From Margaritifera margaritifera (Eukaryota; Mollusca; Bivalvia; Unionida; Margaritiferidae), in the NCBI GenBank assembly GCA_029931535.1, contig JAQPZY010001684.1:4756001-4820000 (forward strand): a stretch of 64,000 bases of DNA, read 5' to 3'. Numbering within the stretch: position 1 is the first letter of the stretch; each line of letters opens with the position of its first letter. The position numbers were made by a program, and so were the translations under genes. Below the pieces are notes generated by a model, which was not told where the DNA came from, ran no database searches, and was given only the letters and a program-made list of their open reading frames with translations. Of the stretch, positions 12,500 through 24,179 are shown piece by piece.

Positions 12500-13480
12500 G
12501 ATCCTCTATTTGCAGTTTTCCACATTCACTTGTAACTCTTTGTTTATATCTCTCCCTAAACTATTCATTTCTTCTAGTGTAATACCTTTTAATTTTCGTT
12601 GATTTAATACACTCGTTACATCTCTGGTAATTTGTTTAAATTTGGTTTTACCATTTTTATATTCACATGTAATTCTTTTTTCATTTCTCTCCCTGGGGAG
12701 TCGCAATAGCCCAGTTGGTAGAGCATCGGACTCGTAATCCATAGATCGCGGATTCGATACCCGCCCGGTCAGTCCGGGTCTGCTGCCTCGGCGCGTCCTT
12801 GGGAACGGCACTTAGCTCCAATTTCCATTGACATGATATAGCCAACACGGTGTTAAAAACGCCGTTAACGCCAACAAAACAATTATTTCTCTCCCTGATT
12901 TTTTAATTTCCTCTACTGTAATACCACTGTATTCAAGTTGATTTAGCACACTTTTTACATCTCTGGTATTATTTTATTTTGTTTTCCCATTTCTTCTATC
13001 ACATTTTCGTACTTGCATTTGTAACATTTTACAACTGACTGTACCATTTATTTCATTAGTTTAATTGCATTTGTTATTCAATGTGAAAATGAAATTTCTG
13101 GAAAAAGGTTTCTCCAAAAACTATATCTTAACACACCGTTAAAGGTGAATTGGATTTTACATCATTCATCTGGCGTAAAAACTAGTCCCATATGACTATG
13201 TTTGTTATTTTTGTGGTAATTCTTCGTAAAAAAAAGGTTTTATAGATGTGCTGAAATTGCACATGGTGAAAAAGTTGTCCAGGAAGAAACGCATAATTGA
13301 TTGTGTAGTTAACACGATTGCTGTACCTTCTTTAAATAAAATTTGAAATATGTTTAAATGTCCTTATGACTGAAGAAAAATTTATGCAATTTTCATTATC
13401 TTCAATTTTGTTCGGAATCCACAAAAAAAAAATTTTGGTATTTTAGACTATTTATTTCTGAGATTTGAAATGTAGTTTGA
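12500..13480 (-). repeat. Dispersed repeat with coding-like tandem peptide module (copy A), split by a SINE
   Basis: On the minus strand two neighbouring segments translate to related peptides: one with NGKTKFKQITRDVTSVLNQ then GITLEEMN (12525-12665), the other with NGKTK, TRDVKSVLNQ and GITVEEI (12890-12995). They are about 140 bp apart once the inserted SINE is removed, so the ancestral sequence was a tandem protein repeat. The flanking DNA to about 13480 is also similar to 22300-22930. Related peptides occur at 27195-27430 and 63850-64000. The stops and the second copy's broken frame make it a relic. Function is unknown; its association with Polinton integrase remnants suggests an element-encoded protein. 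Confidence 0.6.
12695..12884 (+). mobile_element. Full-length tRNA-derived SINE with perfect 13-bp target-site duplication
   Basis: The 5' part is tRNA-like, with an A box TAGCCCAGTTGG (12707-12718) and a B-box-like GGATTCGATACC (12750-12761). The body then shares TCCTTGGGAACGGCACTTAGCTCC and a terminal GCCGTTAACGCCAAC with the copy at 6040. It is flanked by identical ATTTCTCTCCCTG at 12683-12695 and 12885-12897, a retrotransposition target duplication. It would be transcribed by RNA polymerase III from the internal boxes and mobilised by a LINE in trans. The untouched duplication indicates a fairly recent insertion into an older repeat. Confidence 0.92.
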
Positions 13481-13489
13481 ATCAACTTC

Positions 13490-16277
13490 ATCATCCACAA
13501 AACAATAGTAACAATACTAAGCACAAAGGCCGAGAGAAACCTAGAATATTAGATGTTTAATGATCGGTAAGAAGAAAGACTAATCCTTTTCAAGGTTCAG
13601 TGTATCGCCTGGTGATCACCATAATATCAGTTCCAAAAAATTATACGGATTAAGAGAGGAAATAATGTGGTCCGATCTAGAACGGCGCTTTTTTTTGGTG
13701 GGCAAAGTTTTAATTTAAATAACATTTTTTTTTCAGGGCAAAATGGTTGTTATTAAGATAATTATGGTGAAGAAAAACAACACCATTAAGGAAGCAACAG
13801 AATTAGAAGGGAATTATCTCACTTGTGTCAGATAATTCAGAGAAAGTCTGTAGCCTTTCAAAATGGCTGGAATGATAATAGATTTATACAAATTCAAAGA
13901 TTTTATCAAGGGATGTAATAATATATAAACATAACATCTTGTCCTAAGTCTGAAATTAATGTACGGTATGCTTTTTGATTTTCGTTGGTGAACAATATAG
14001 TTTCTTGGGTAAAGACAAACGACTCCAATATATTACTCTACTAAGACAAAAAGCGCCCTAATTGACTTAACGACCATGTTGCAATCGTAATTTTATGTTA
14101 TGTGTTTAGCTTGTGAAGTACTGGAATGGAAGTTCAAAAGTTATATGTAGCGCAGTGGTATTGCAGAAAAAGTCCTGAGATGTATAATCCCTGCCTGGAC
14201 TGCAGTTCTGCGTCCCATGTTGTCAGTTCTATCACCATAAACAATGTTCGAACTGACTAAAGAGCTTTCACCAGTAAAGGGATGCAATTCCAATGCACGT
14301 GTCCCATTACTATATAAGAGATGTATTAGAGAGTGTACTCCCTTGATCCTGCCAATTTATAAATGTTTACTAGCAGTCATATTACTTACGCAGCGCTTAT
14401 CAGAGCGTAAAATAGTTTATATGGGAAGAAATATCCAAGAAATATAGTAATTTTAAAGACTCTATAAACAAACGAAAGTTAAAGATTTTGTTTTGTGGCG
14501 GTGAGTATTTTTTTCTTCTTCTCACTTACAAATTTTATTTCTCGCTTAAGCGAATAAAAAATTTGAAGAAAAATTACCATGTGATAAAGAGTCTCATAAA
14601 TTTTCAAATTAGAAATCAACTCTATGTGAAACTTTTTGAATCGGGAATAAGTAACTGGTTACTTGTTCCTTATTCAATAGAGAATAAGGAATAAGTAAAA
14701 TACTTGATGTCAATATCCTGTGAACAACATTATTATAAAAGATATAACCCGAGACACATTTTTCCGGGGAAGGTAAATCTGACTGTATCTGAAAAAATAG
14801 CCTTGTAGCCTCAACTTTTGTCATATGATACTGACTGTATGTTTCAATCTAATCTAGAAACTCTCCTAACTTTCTAGGTAGAACAAATGATGCGAGATGA
14901 ATTTCTCTGATTCTTTGTGTGGTTCTTTCTTTCGTTATTACTTTCTTCCTTACAGACCAAAAGGAATACATGATAGGATCTTTCATTTTAGTGTACAAGA
15001 GCTAACTGGTGTTTGCCTGGAGTCGACTATCCTACATAGGATGAGAAACCATATTGTAAGAATTAATTATCGACACTCGTTTAATGTAATATGAGAAAGA
15101 GAAAGAGACAGAGACAGACATATTTTGGTGTTTTGAATGGAACGATCGCTAAACGGGAGATAACTCTGGCTCTTCTCTGACATACAATTTCTAATAAAAT
15201 CAATTTTTTAAAATTTATTTTTGATAGACACCCACAAGTATGGTGAATGTTAAACATAAACTGCAAATTTTATGAAAAAATGATGAGACATGCTTAAGTT
15301 ATGACTATTTGAATTTATGGTGACCATCACCTGGATGGAGGACCTTCAGATCCTCAAACTCAGACAAGTTCTCATTCGGACTGCGGTGGCGTAAGAGCTA
15401 ACACGTTTCTGGAGATAATACTTGTCACAGTTTTATCATCAATGTCATCCCGAGTATTAACCAGACATAAAGACGCTATTTGTTCATTCAACTAGGTGTT
15501 TGACTCGGCATTTATCCGTACATATCCTTTAGCCTTGGAAGTATATACAACCATTAAGTTGCATTGTTTCTCAGTTTTTCGAGACAAATATGTGAAATTA
15601 TAACACAACAAAACGCATCCTCAGATTAAAAAACTTCATTTCCAAATAAACGTACGTTATTAGAAGAACACGTTGTGACTTTTGAAACTGGGGATAAAGT
15701 TAGAGCACAACGAATGCTTTCACCAACCAGAACACAATCCAGACACGTATGTTAAAGTTATGGATTGGGATTTGGGGTATGTTCTGAAACCAGGAAAGAA
15801 AAGGAATCTTACTAGATACGCCGGCTGAGAACACTGAAACCAAGCGGCTTAATCCAAGACGATTCCAAACTGCACCCACACGCAAACAAAATAATTATCT
15901 GTTTGGAGCCCTTATTTTTCAATTAAATATTTCCCTCATTTAGTTAGTTCATTTTTTTATTCACTTATCTATAAGTACTGCTGCTTGTGTGGCTCTTGTT
16001 GGTATTATTATTATTGTTCTGGTTATTGTTATTACAGAAATAGTGAATTATCCTGGATATAATCGAGGGCTACAACACTTTATATTAAGAAAATGGATGA
16101 CTCTCTTGCATTTCCATTAGCACGACTACGTCTACACTAAATCACAATGATTTCTATTTCAAACCGCAAATAATTGACGTGATTAATAATTATCTGGTCA
16201 GAGAGATCTAACACTATGGAGGTGTTCGAAATAAATACAAAGTCTCATAGAAAGTTTTGAATTGGGTGGAGGCGATC
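13490..16277. other. Gene-poor stretch with one strong hairpin at 14659-14698
   Basis: No gene recognised. The imperfect palindrome at 14659-14698 pairs TTACTTGTTCCTTATTC with a 17-base arm across a 6-base loop with one mismatch. A weak A-box-like TAGCGCAGTGGTAT at about 14147 may be another decayed SINE. Small (ATT)n runs occur near 16000. Confidence 0.5.
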
Positions 16278-16727
16278 ATGGGCACGGTTTTGTGTATAAT
16301 AGATGTTACTTCTGCTTTTACTGGGTTTAGTGCTACATTTATAATATTTGTTGCAAATGCTTTCAAGAAAGAAAAAAAATGATGAAAAATATAACATCTG
16401 CAATAAGTGATTTGAACAATATTGATGATATGATAAGGAAAGCAATAAGTGATAATGAAATCAATCATGATGGGTTTACTTCAACTATCAACGAGTACAA
16501 TATATACAAAGAGATACAAAACGCAATCAGGGAAAAATAAATAACACAGAAAACCAAGACGTCGCCGACGCACAGAAAGCGGAGTCAGCAAAGCTGGACA
16601 TAGAGTGAAAATTAATAGGAGAAAGGGAAGAAATTGAAGTGAAAATAAATTTCGGAGAAACTTACCACGGAAACAAAGTCTATACTCGTTACATCAAAAA
16701 AATCAAAATAGAACAATACAAACTGTA
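16278..16727 (+). pseudogene. Broken unrecognised gene: hydrophobic N-terminus, helical middle, charged C-terminus
   Basis: Three consecutive plus-strand segments read as one decayed protein. First, 34 codons from ATG 16278 contain a hydrophobic Ile/Phe/Ala segment ending NAFKKEKK. A run of eight A then shifts the frame, and a new ATG at 16379 overlaps the first stop as ATGA. Second, about 53 codons (16379-16540) read as polar, helical sequence (for example NNIDDMIRKAISDNEI). Third, a further shift gives QDVADAQKAESAKLDIE, an in-frame TGA, then FGETYHGNKVYTRYIKK ending with TAA near 16727. The protein-like composition across 150 residues supports a real ancestral gene. Function is unknown; a mobile-element membrane protein is one possibility. 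Confidence 0.4.
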
Positions 16728-17189
16728 ACGAAGGAACTCTGTTCCTTTGGCACAACTCTTGGAGGGAAGGTTTCCTATGCTATTACAATTTGCTATTATC
16801 TTGCTCAAAAGTTTATAATCAGTATTTAATACTAAGATACGTCTTCAAGTTTTAAATCCTCTATGGTATATCTTGTTTTGTATATAATTTTATATATATA
16901 TAATTTGTTTATTTCCTTAATTATTTCTTCACTATTTTTAATTATGTTACAATTTTTACACAGATCTTCAAAATTTCGTTCCTTTCCTTTCCTCTCCTTA
17001 TCTCTCCCCCTTTTTTATACCTCTAACATTATCGACGGACTTAAGCATTTACTTTAACCCATTCAGAAATATACTCGTCATTGTAATACCTCTAATTTCA
17101 TTTGAAACAATAATTATTTTAGTAAAGTATGCATATCAAATGTTATTGGTTTATTCCCTTATACTATGAGGATTTAGCATGTCTACAGC

Positions 17190-17330
17190 AGCGTTGCATC
17201 ACTGAAATATCGGGTTGGGCGGTGGATTACCCAACGATTACCTGATCCAATTTGATATTCAGGGCAACAGAAGGTCATTCATCGTGACAAATTGAAACCG
17301 TATATAGGAAACTACTCTCCTAAAGAAAAA
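17190..17330 (+). pseudogene. Ty3/Gypsy-type integrase C-terminal fragment
   Basis: The plus strand reads VGRWITQRLPDPI, a stop, then GQQKVIHRDKLKPY. The pattern of a short hydrophobic segment, LPD and a closing V-H-x-D-x-LKPY is the hallmark of the C-terminal end of Gypsy-class retrotransposon integrases. Nothing else of the element (no LTR, no protease or RT) is recognised nearby, so this is an isolated scrap about 45 codons long with at least one nonsense codon. Confidence 0.55.
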
Positions 17331-17599
17331 AAAAAAAAGAAAAAACAAAACTGTGCTAGATTTTTAAATGAACCGTTTTCTCTTCTCTCTTCACTTGTTG
17401 TTGCTAGGATCTGACTGACTGTAATTGCAATATAAATTATCCATTATGGCGCAAAGGTTTTAAAACTTTCTTTTTCGACCAGTTTCTAACATAGCTGCCA
17501 ATCAGATCCAGATGTCAACCTTCATCAATACCAGGGGAAAGGCCTACCAGTACCTTAGATGCCATAACTACACTGAAGAACGAGTTGTTGAGCATATTT

Positions 17600-18160
17600 A
17601 CAGCAAACACATTGCCCTGGACTCAGTACTACATTACCGTTCGATCTGCAAATTCACTTGCTCAAAAACAAAGTAAACTGGAGCAGTACATTGAGCGATA
17701 TACAAAAGCATAGAGCAAGGGTCCTAGCTCCGAAGCCAGGTCCTCCTCCATTCTTGCTTCCCGTGGCACTGCCAGCTCCAACAAAATCAATTGCTTGGTA
17801 CCTCTTGACAACAGCAAACTATCAGGTCTTAAGTTGTCACAGATATCCCTTGGGAACTTCAGCTGTCCTTTTATATCTGTCTGCATCTGCCAATCTTGCG
17901 CCGTTGTCAAGATGCCTCTTGGTTCAGACATTTGCCTCTGTGTATAACCGCTTGTCACAAAGTTGATGAGTTGTGTCCGCTTCTCACTTGATGTTTCTTT
18001 CTCCTGGCTATATCCAAACTGGCAGCATTATCAGCAAACACTTTGTCTTAAAACCAACGATAACGACCATCTGTCAAAGCTATATTGCAGGATGACAGTA
18101 CATGCTCTAAATTTGCAAGTCTCCCACAAAGTTTGCAGTTTGGATCCTCAGTGGATTTAG
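17600..18160 (-). pseudogene. 3' end of a LINE with CCHC knuckle and restriction-endonuclease-like C-terminus
   Basis: Reading the minus strand from 18150: CKLCGRLANLEHVLSSC is a C-x2-C-x9-H-x4-C zinc knuckle (18092-18143), followed by ALTDGRYRWF and, after a frame change, a segment with LRPDSLLLS and LLELAVPRE (17760-17830). A PD motif followed by a hydrophobic strand and an acidic residue is the arrangement of the PD-(D/E)xK nuclease at the C-terminus of restriction-endonuclease-type non-LTR retrotransposons such as the R2/NeSL group. The reverse transcriptase itself is absent, so the copy is 5'-truncated. Frameshifts mark it as dead. The exact clade is uncertain. Confidence 0.65.
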
Positions 18161-18162
18161 AT

Positions 18163-19245
18163 ATGGATCCTTCTTTGAGATTCTTGTTCATCCCCCAGAA
18201 GAAGTATTGACAAATTTTGTCGGCGGAATCGGAGAAATAAGATGGTCCTTATGGTAACCGGCTATTTCAAGCCGGTACAGAGATGACCGATTATATTACC
18301 ACTTCAACACCTTTACTTAAAGTATTGTTTTTAATTTGAAACCCGATTTGACAGTTTATAGCTAGGCTTCTGATCTAACAGTAGAAAAGATTGAGACGAA
18401 ATTCATCTAGCAGGTTCTGAAAAAATGGACGTAAATATATCATAGTTTTAAAATGCCAATTAGAAGAGTACGTCTTATGTCCACATATGGACCCTAACAT
18501 TCCCTACTCAAAGATTTTAATAGATTTTAACATAGACCCTTCTTTGAGATTGTGTATCTAGTGATTTGTTCAACTCCCTGAAGTATTGATGAAATTCGTC
18601 TAAAAGGATCTGAGAAATAGGAGCGTCCTTATGAGTACCGGGTATATAAAGCCGGTGCAAGGAGGACCGATTCTATCAACACTTTGGACCACGTGAACCT
18701 CTGCATAAAGTATTTCGACTTGAGCTCCTCTTTGAAAGTTTGTTGTTAGGAATTTGCTCTAATACCAGACAAAGTTAAGACGAAATTCGTTGTTCCGGTT
18801 TTGAGACATCGGATGTTAAATATCTTGTAGCTATAAAAAGCCCCTAAGGAGATTATATCTTATATTCAAATATGGACCATCTCATCCCCTCCTCAAAGCA
18901 TTTTGACATGGAACCTTCTTTGAGATTTTGTATCTAGAAATTTGTTCAGCTTCCATAAGAAGAATTGACGACATTCGTTGAACCGAATCCGAGAAAAAGG
19001 GGGATTATTATGGATGTCGGCTATATAAAGAGGTAGAGTGAAGACCAATTCTGCGAATACGTTGGACATATTTTGATTTGAATCCCTATTTCAAAATTTA
19101 TAGTTATGGATCTGATTAAACAGGGCAAAAGGTTTAGACGAAATTCCTCCGTCTGGTCTTCCAAAAATCGGAGGCTAAATATATGGTAGCTATAAAAACT
19201 CCAGGAGACTACATCTTACATCCACATATGGACCATAACATCGCC
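18163..19245. repeat. Three-copy tandem satellite, unit about 370 bp
   Basis: The phrase CCTTCTTTGAGAT recurs at 18168, 18538 and 18914, and each unit continues with an acid-rich 'GTATTGA...ATTCGT' phrase, a TATATAAAG/CAAGCCGGT-type phrase, 'AGACGAAATTC', and a closing 'ATATGGACC'. Spacings are 370 and 376 bp; the last copy ends at about 19245. Copies differ by many substitutions, so the array is old. It begins immediately at the end of the LINE fragment. Confidence 0.9.
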
Positions 19246-20300
19246 GGAACTTGCACAGTCGCGAACGAGAAGAAGAGTGTTTGTTTCTTGTAAGCGCTAA
19301 TACGTTACTCTAATCATTGATTTAATGTATCCGTATGATATACAACGACCACTTTATCATCTTGAAATATATATTTTGTATCCTAAGTCTTATTAAACAG
19401 AAAGAGGACATATTTTTAACGTATAGTTAGAAATCATACTCCGCTTCTAACAAACCCACTGCCAGTCTCGTCTTTCCACAACAAAATAAATATATATTTT
19501 TTATGAGCATCGACAATATCATCTCGGTTAATTTTTTAATGCATACTTTGCTGTGTATTATGGAGTTTAAAACCCTGATCAATGGAGATTGAAATCCTGC
19601 GTACACAAGCGAACCGTCCGGACACATCGGTGGTACGTATAAAAATCAGTGTAACTCGCTTTTTACTTCTGCGTGTTCTGTGTTTCGTCCTACAACTACT
19701 ATCTGGCTTTATCAAATTGTTTTATTCATTTGTATCTTCGAGAATAAATTATGTTGTGAATACTTCCTATAGTAATATTGATAATTATATTGCTCCCGTA
19801 ACAATGTTTTGACTCCTAGGTCATCTTAGCCTAAATTCATCGTCTCCACGGACTAGTATATGATAGCTTTGACTGGGTGCTAACACCATTCCACTAGCAT
19901 GCACTAAAATCGAATGAAGAATGAAAAAAAAAAAGAACCAGAATAAAAACGTGGCGGCTGAGACGCATTATATTGTTACATCAGGGGTATGCTATGACAT
20001 TTGGTCACGTGTTACCTAATAAAGTCATCGTTCTTGTCTTCAATTACCGCGAGCAAAGAATCCAAGGAGTTTATCAAAACATATTTAATGCAAAATATTC
20101 ATATTCCGCACATAATCATCACAGGTAATATAATCTAAACTAAGTGTCAGAAAGTTATCAAAGACCTCGGTTTTCTCCAGGCGGCAATTTGACATAAAGT
20201 TTACAGTATTGCAACTTTGGTATAATTCTGCCTAGGGAGGTAACTAAATATAAAAAAGTTTTAGCCATCAAAACATGCTCAAGCCCTTCAACCACTGATC

Positions 20301-20336
<36 letters not shown>

Positions 20337-20476
20337 TAGGACAACTGCAGTAACTGCCACTGTATATACGTAGACCACACACCATCATATAATCCCTTAT
20401 GGGTGACTCGAGTGAAGTGGCTGAGATGACTTATTCTTGGCCGAAGCATCTTTTCTCAAGCTGTAGAAGAAAAAAA

Positions 20477-20563
<87 letters not shown>

Positions 20564-21654
20564 GATATTTACTGAACTTGTGCAAATAATTCCGGAAAAG
20601 TATCATAATGCTTTTGACATGGTTCTATTTTTCAAAGTGCACTTTAGCGTTTGACAGTTATCCGCCATTTTTCTGCAATTTTCCCCTTTTTGCGCTGTTT
20701 CACTCATTGGAAGTATATCTGAGATGGAATTTTGTACATTATCCTTGTGGTTTCCGATTAAAGTATTACCCTGGTATCGGCCCGGCCGCATTCGTCTTTC
20801 ATTGCAATGCAATGAAAAGTTAAACCAGGGCCTGATGAACAAAAACACAAAAACAACAACGAAGTGAACTGAAAGCGAGTTGCCACGCACTAGGCGGCGC
20901 TGTGAGTGTTGACTAAGATTAAAGATTAAATAAAAGTAACAATCAAAGCAAAGCATGTCATTTCACACCTTTACGGCAAAAAAGTAAAATTTATATCAGC
21001 CAGGAACAATGCTGCAAGAATAGTTTAGTTGTTTATAAGTCTAACGTCTTGATCATGTCAAGTACATTATGACGCCATAATATCGATGATGTCAACACTT
21101 TCTCAAGGAATGATATCAAAGCGTATCGCTTGTAATAAAAAAATCGCAAGGGAGCATAGTTTCTGACGTGTTTTCCCCTCTACTGATATATGCAAGTCGT
21201 CTATGCAGATCGTCTTTGCAGGCCGAGACTAGAGTAGTATGGAAAAGTAGACCTAAAAGATGGCTGACACCTATTGTCAGCAGAGGTTAATCTGACTAGA
21301 ACTGAAACGTATTTATAGGAAGGATATAAAAGAATAAATCTTTTTATAGTACTCAGTACACTATATGTACGCTATAGCGTACACTATATTACACTATATA
21401 CTATTTAAAGTACTTTCTACTGTGCAGTTTATATATAACCTACCGACCAAAGCTAAACAAGTGCACTATTCCTTTGGGCGACCTTGTCACCGCAGGTGAC
21501 AACGAAGGTGCATAATTCTTAGTGATTGCTTTCCTTCTTACGTGATCGATACTTTACAACTTAACGATGGGAGATGTCACTAAATCATCCTGTTTTAAAA
21601 CTTTGTGGCGAATGATCTTTTCATTGAGAACATTTAAAACAATTCCTATAACTG
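19246..21654. other. Gene-poor stretch with A-run, (GATA)n and small palindromes
   Basis: No gene recognised. Contents are an A-run at 20303-20333, (ATAG)n at 20477-20567, a 16-bp perfect palindrome at 21367-21382 and an 8-bp inverted pair TTGTCACC/GGTGACAA with a 3-base spacer at 21484-21502. Open frames up to 117 codons at 20603-20956 show no domain. Confidence 0.55.
20477..20567. repeat. (ATAG)n microsatellite
   Basis: About 22 tetranucleotide units with one variant near the right end. Confidence 0.97.
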
Positions 21655-21840
21655 CTATGCTAAATCCTGTGATGGAACAATTATATCAGTAGCTGTTCCT
21701 GATTTACACAATCCATCTGTTGAAACACCTACACCAGCTGAAAATGTTTTGGTACTCTTGCTTCTAATAATTTCAAAATTATGTATACCGTTTTGCATTT
21801 TCTTTCTCATATCTTCATAGTGTTCTATTTCTGTGATCAT
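21655..21840 (-). pseudogene. Unrecognised ORF with Gly/Ser/Thr-rich segment
   Basis: A 61-codon minus-strand frame starts with a charged helical part (HYEDMRKKMQNGIHNFEI) followed by SKSTKTFSAGVGVSTDGLC and TATDIIVP. A charged helix followed by a small-residue, glycine-rich segment is reminiscent of ApoL-like pore or membrane segments and of the plus-strand ORF at 48876-49036, but the resemblance is weak and by eye only. It lies at the downstream edge of the minus-strand Polinton-like gene cluster. It may be a relic of an element-encoded membrane protein. Confidence 0.3.
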
Positions 21841-22299
21841 ATCATTGTGTGTGTGTCTGTGTGTGTGTCTGTAGCAGCTTATTCATCTGGACATAAGCAT
21901 GAAATTTGCATACTGATTTGGTAAACTCTGACATGATTTTGTCTATCAAATGGATTAAAGAAAACCCGCAACCAGATGTTGCCATCCACACGACCCAGTT
22001 TAGATCATTTTGACAAAATTTAATATCTCAATATGATCTGTACATTTTCAAAGAATCATCACTGATAAAGTTTAAAGTGTAGACATACAAAGTGCTCAGT
22101 GGCTTCTAAGTGAAAACAAATAAGCCTCAGTGTAGTAAATTTGAATCTCGTTAAATACATTTGTTATGAACTTGGTTATGGTAAGTTAACCAATTTAATG
22201 CATTAAACTGTGCCGCAGGACATGGGTAAGGTGATCTACTGATTATTTTCTGTTAAATTTGTAAGTCCGTTATTTGAAATCAAGAAATTATTATGTAAT

Positions 22300-22930
22300 T
22301 TGTTTTTCTTGAGCAAAGAGAGTAATTATGTATTTACTGTTTTTTTCCGCACTCAAGTGGACTCTAATCCTTTCCTCTTTTCAATTGTAACATCAGATTA
22401 GTCTCATTTGTTTTACGCAGTCTGTACATCTCTGGTATTTGGTATTTGGTATTTCGTTTTTCCATTTCTTCCACCAGTTTTACTCTGCAACATTTGTAAC
22501 ATTTATAAATGTTTGTGTTATTTATAACAGTAGCTCAATTTCAATTTTTACTACATGTCTGTGAAAACTAGATCTTCTAAATATATGTATCCACACACTC
22601 TTTAAAAGTGTACTGGTTGTTACTTCGTAGTGTCAAAACTCTTCCCAAATGAACTGATTTTGGTTAGTGCTTGGTAATACTTTGTAACTGAAAGCTTAAT
22701 GGATACTTTAAAATTGAACATGGTAAACATTTTGTCCATGAAAAATACATAGTGGATTCAGTAGTTGTGTGAGACTCTATTATGCTTTCTTAGAATAAAA
22801 TCTGAAAGCAGTTTAAATATCTTAACGTCTATAAATTTTCATTCCCTTTCATAATCTCGTAGACCAGCCCAAAGTCTTTAACGATGTATTTATTTTTCGT
22901 CCTCTTTGTGATGAATTATTAAACAACTTC
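22300..22930 (-). repeat. Dispersed repeat module copy B
   Basis: DNA from about 22300 to 22930 is similar over several hundred bases to 12500-13480. Both contain the peptide NGKTK followed by a TRDV-type segment (frames shifted here), and both continue into a matching 'ATTG(C/A)ACATGGT' tract. Frames are broken by stops. It sits downstream (minus strand) of the integrase remnants. Confidence 0.55.
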
Positions 22931-22954
22931 ATATTATCGAATGTTATCTTTTTT

Positions 22955-23145
22955 AATTTCTTATGTGATAACCGTGTTATATAGTCGCTTTATCATGTTT
23001 TTCAAGTGCACCATTTTGTACTTTAACTGTGATGTTTTTAGACAGAGATTCTTATTTGCTTCTGATCTTGTGATTAATACTAATTCGCATTGCATACAAT
23101 TTTGAACTCTACAGTTTCTAATGCAATTTACCACATCTGTCACAT
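22955..23145 (-). pseudogene. Cysteine-motif fragment, possibly same protein family as the repeat modules
   Basis: The minus strand reads NKFLECDRCGKLH, then a stop. In another frame it gives a 60-codon ORF containing NCRVQNCMQCELVL. The FLECDRC motif resembles RFLKCKEC at about 27235, which follows another integrase remnant. Paired CxxC motifs suggest a small zinc-binding protein. Which frame was coding is uncertain, and no function can be assigned. Confidence 0.35.
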
Positions 23146-23596
23146 TCCAAAAACTTATTCTCTTGGAAAAACCTCAACGCTTTCGTATTTCTAGATACTG
23201 CTATCTAGATATAAAATTCAAGCAATTATTTTAATTGAATAATGTTCTCTGCCCACTCCAAACTGTTAAATGATTCATAGTATCATCTCCATTTTACAAG
23301 TACATACCTTCTGCCATTCGTTCTCATAATCTTCCAGATCTTATAAACTTTGTACATATCATCCTGTTTGGCGTACAGAGAGACAGCTTTTGCTCATAAA
23401 ACATGCCCTCAATATCCTCTTCCTGCAAGTATTCCAGTTTGTAAAGAACAGAATCACCTAGTATAACTTATCTGATTTTGAATATTTCCTAGGTAACATT
23501 TCGTCGGTCTCTCTTTGCAAATATTGTTTTTTTTTTTTTTTTTTTTCTTTTTTGGAAATTCTAACTGTTTGTCGAATTTTCAAATAACTGAATTGA

Positions 23597-23995
23597 TTGA
23601 TCTATACGTTTGACTTCTTTTCTTTCTTGCTCGCTTCGGCTGGGGTCATGTCTATTGATGTTTTATTAGTGTTATTGTATCCATCAATCAACTTTGGTAA
23701 AACGTCAACCCATTTTCTGGTTTCATTTTGGGTGAAATCTTTCCACATGCTAGTCTTGAGGGTTCTGCTAAACCTTTCCACTAATGGTACAATTTTCTGA
23801 AGAAGCTGAAGACTTTCCTGTTGTAGAACTCTTTTCACTCATCAAACTGTATCTTTTCAGGTTTTCTGTCTTGGGCAATTTCTCTGAAGGAATCGTGTAT
23901 GTTATGTCCCTTTGATGTTTCTTTCTTAAGCCCATGCACATTTTGAAAAGACATCTATCACTTTCAAGATGTATTTGTAATCACCGTTGTATTTT
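23597..23995 (-). pseudogene. Polinton-type integrase remnant (copy B), catalytic core and end
   Basis: The minus strand carries, in order, GDYKYILKVIDVFSK (about 23935-23985, the beta-strand region holding the first catalytic Asp neighbourhood), RKPEKIQFDE (about 23850-23880, second Asp region), and a 78-codon frame with VERFSRTLKTSMWKDF and KLIDGYNNTNK, in which VERF holds the catalytic Glu. This order of motifs is that of retroviral-like DDE integrases encoded by Polintons. The N-terminal part is missing and frames change at least twice. The same integrase type is found at 27420-28080. It would have catalysed element insertion; here it is dead. Confidence 0.8.
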
Positions 23996-24179
23996 ATATA
24001 CACTGCCTGTCAGCAATATCTGTATTGTATGAAAGTAAATTAGATCAACACTTCGATTAAATATTCAATTTTATAAAATATTTTTAAAGGGTACCCAAGA
24101 ATTAAATTTTGGCCCCTAGCCTTTCCATTTAACAAAAGCTTATTTCTCTTTATAATCACGTTTTAATTTTTTTCTTTTC

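Noticed and set aside
14140..14245. TAGCGCAGTGGTAT segment as a tRNA gene
   Set aside because: Only an A-box-like element is present; no B box, no cloverleaf closure.
17658..17966. 102-codon plus-strand frame
   Set aside because: It is the antisense shadow of the LINE C-terminal fragment on the minus strand, which carries the zinc knuckle and PD motif.
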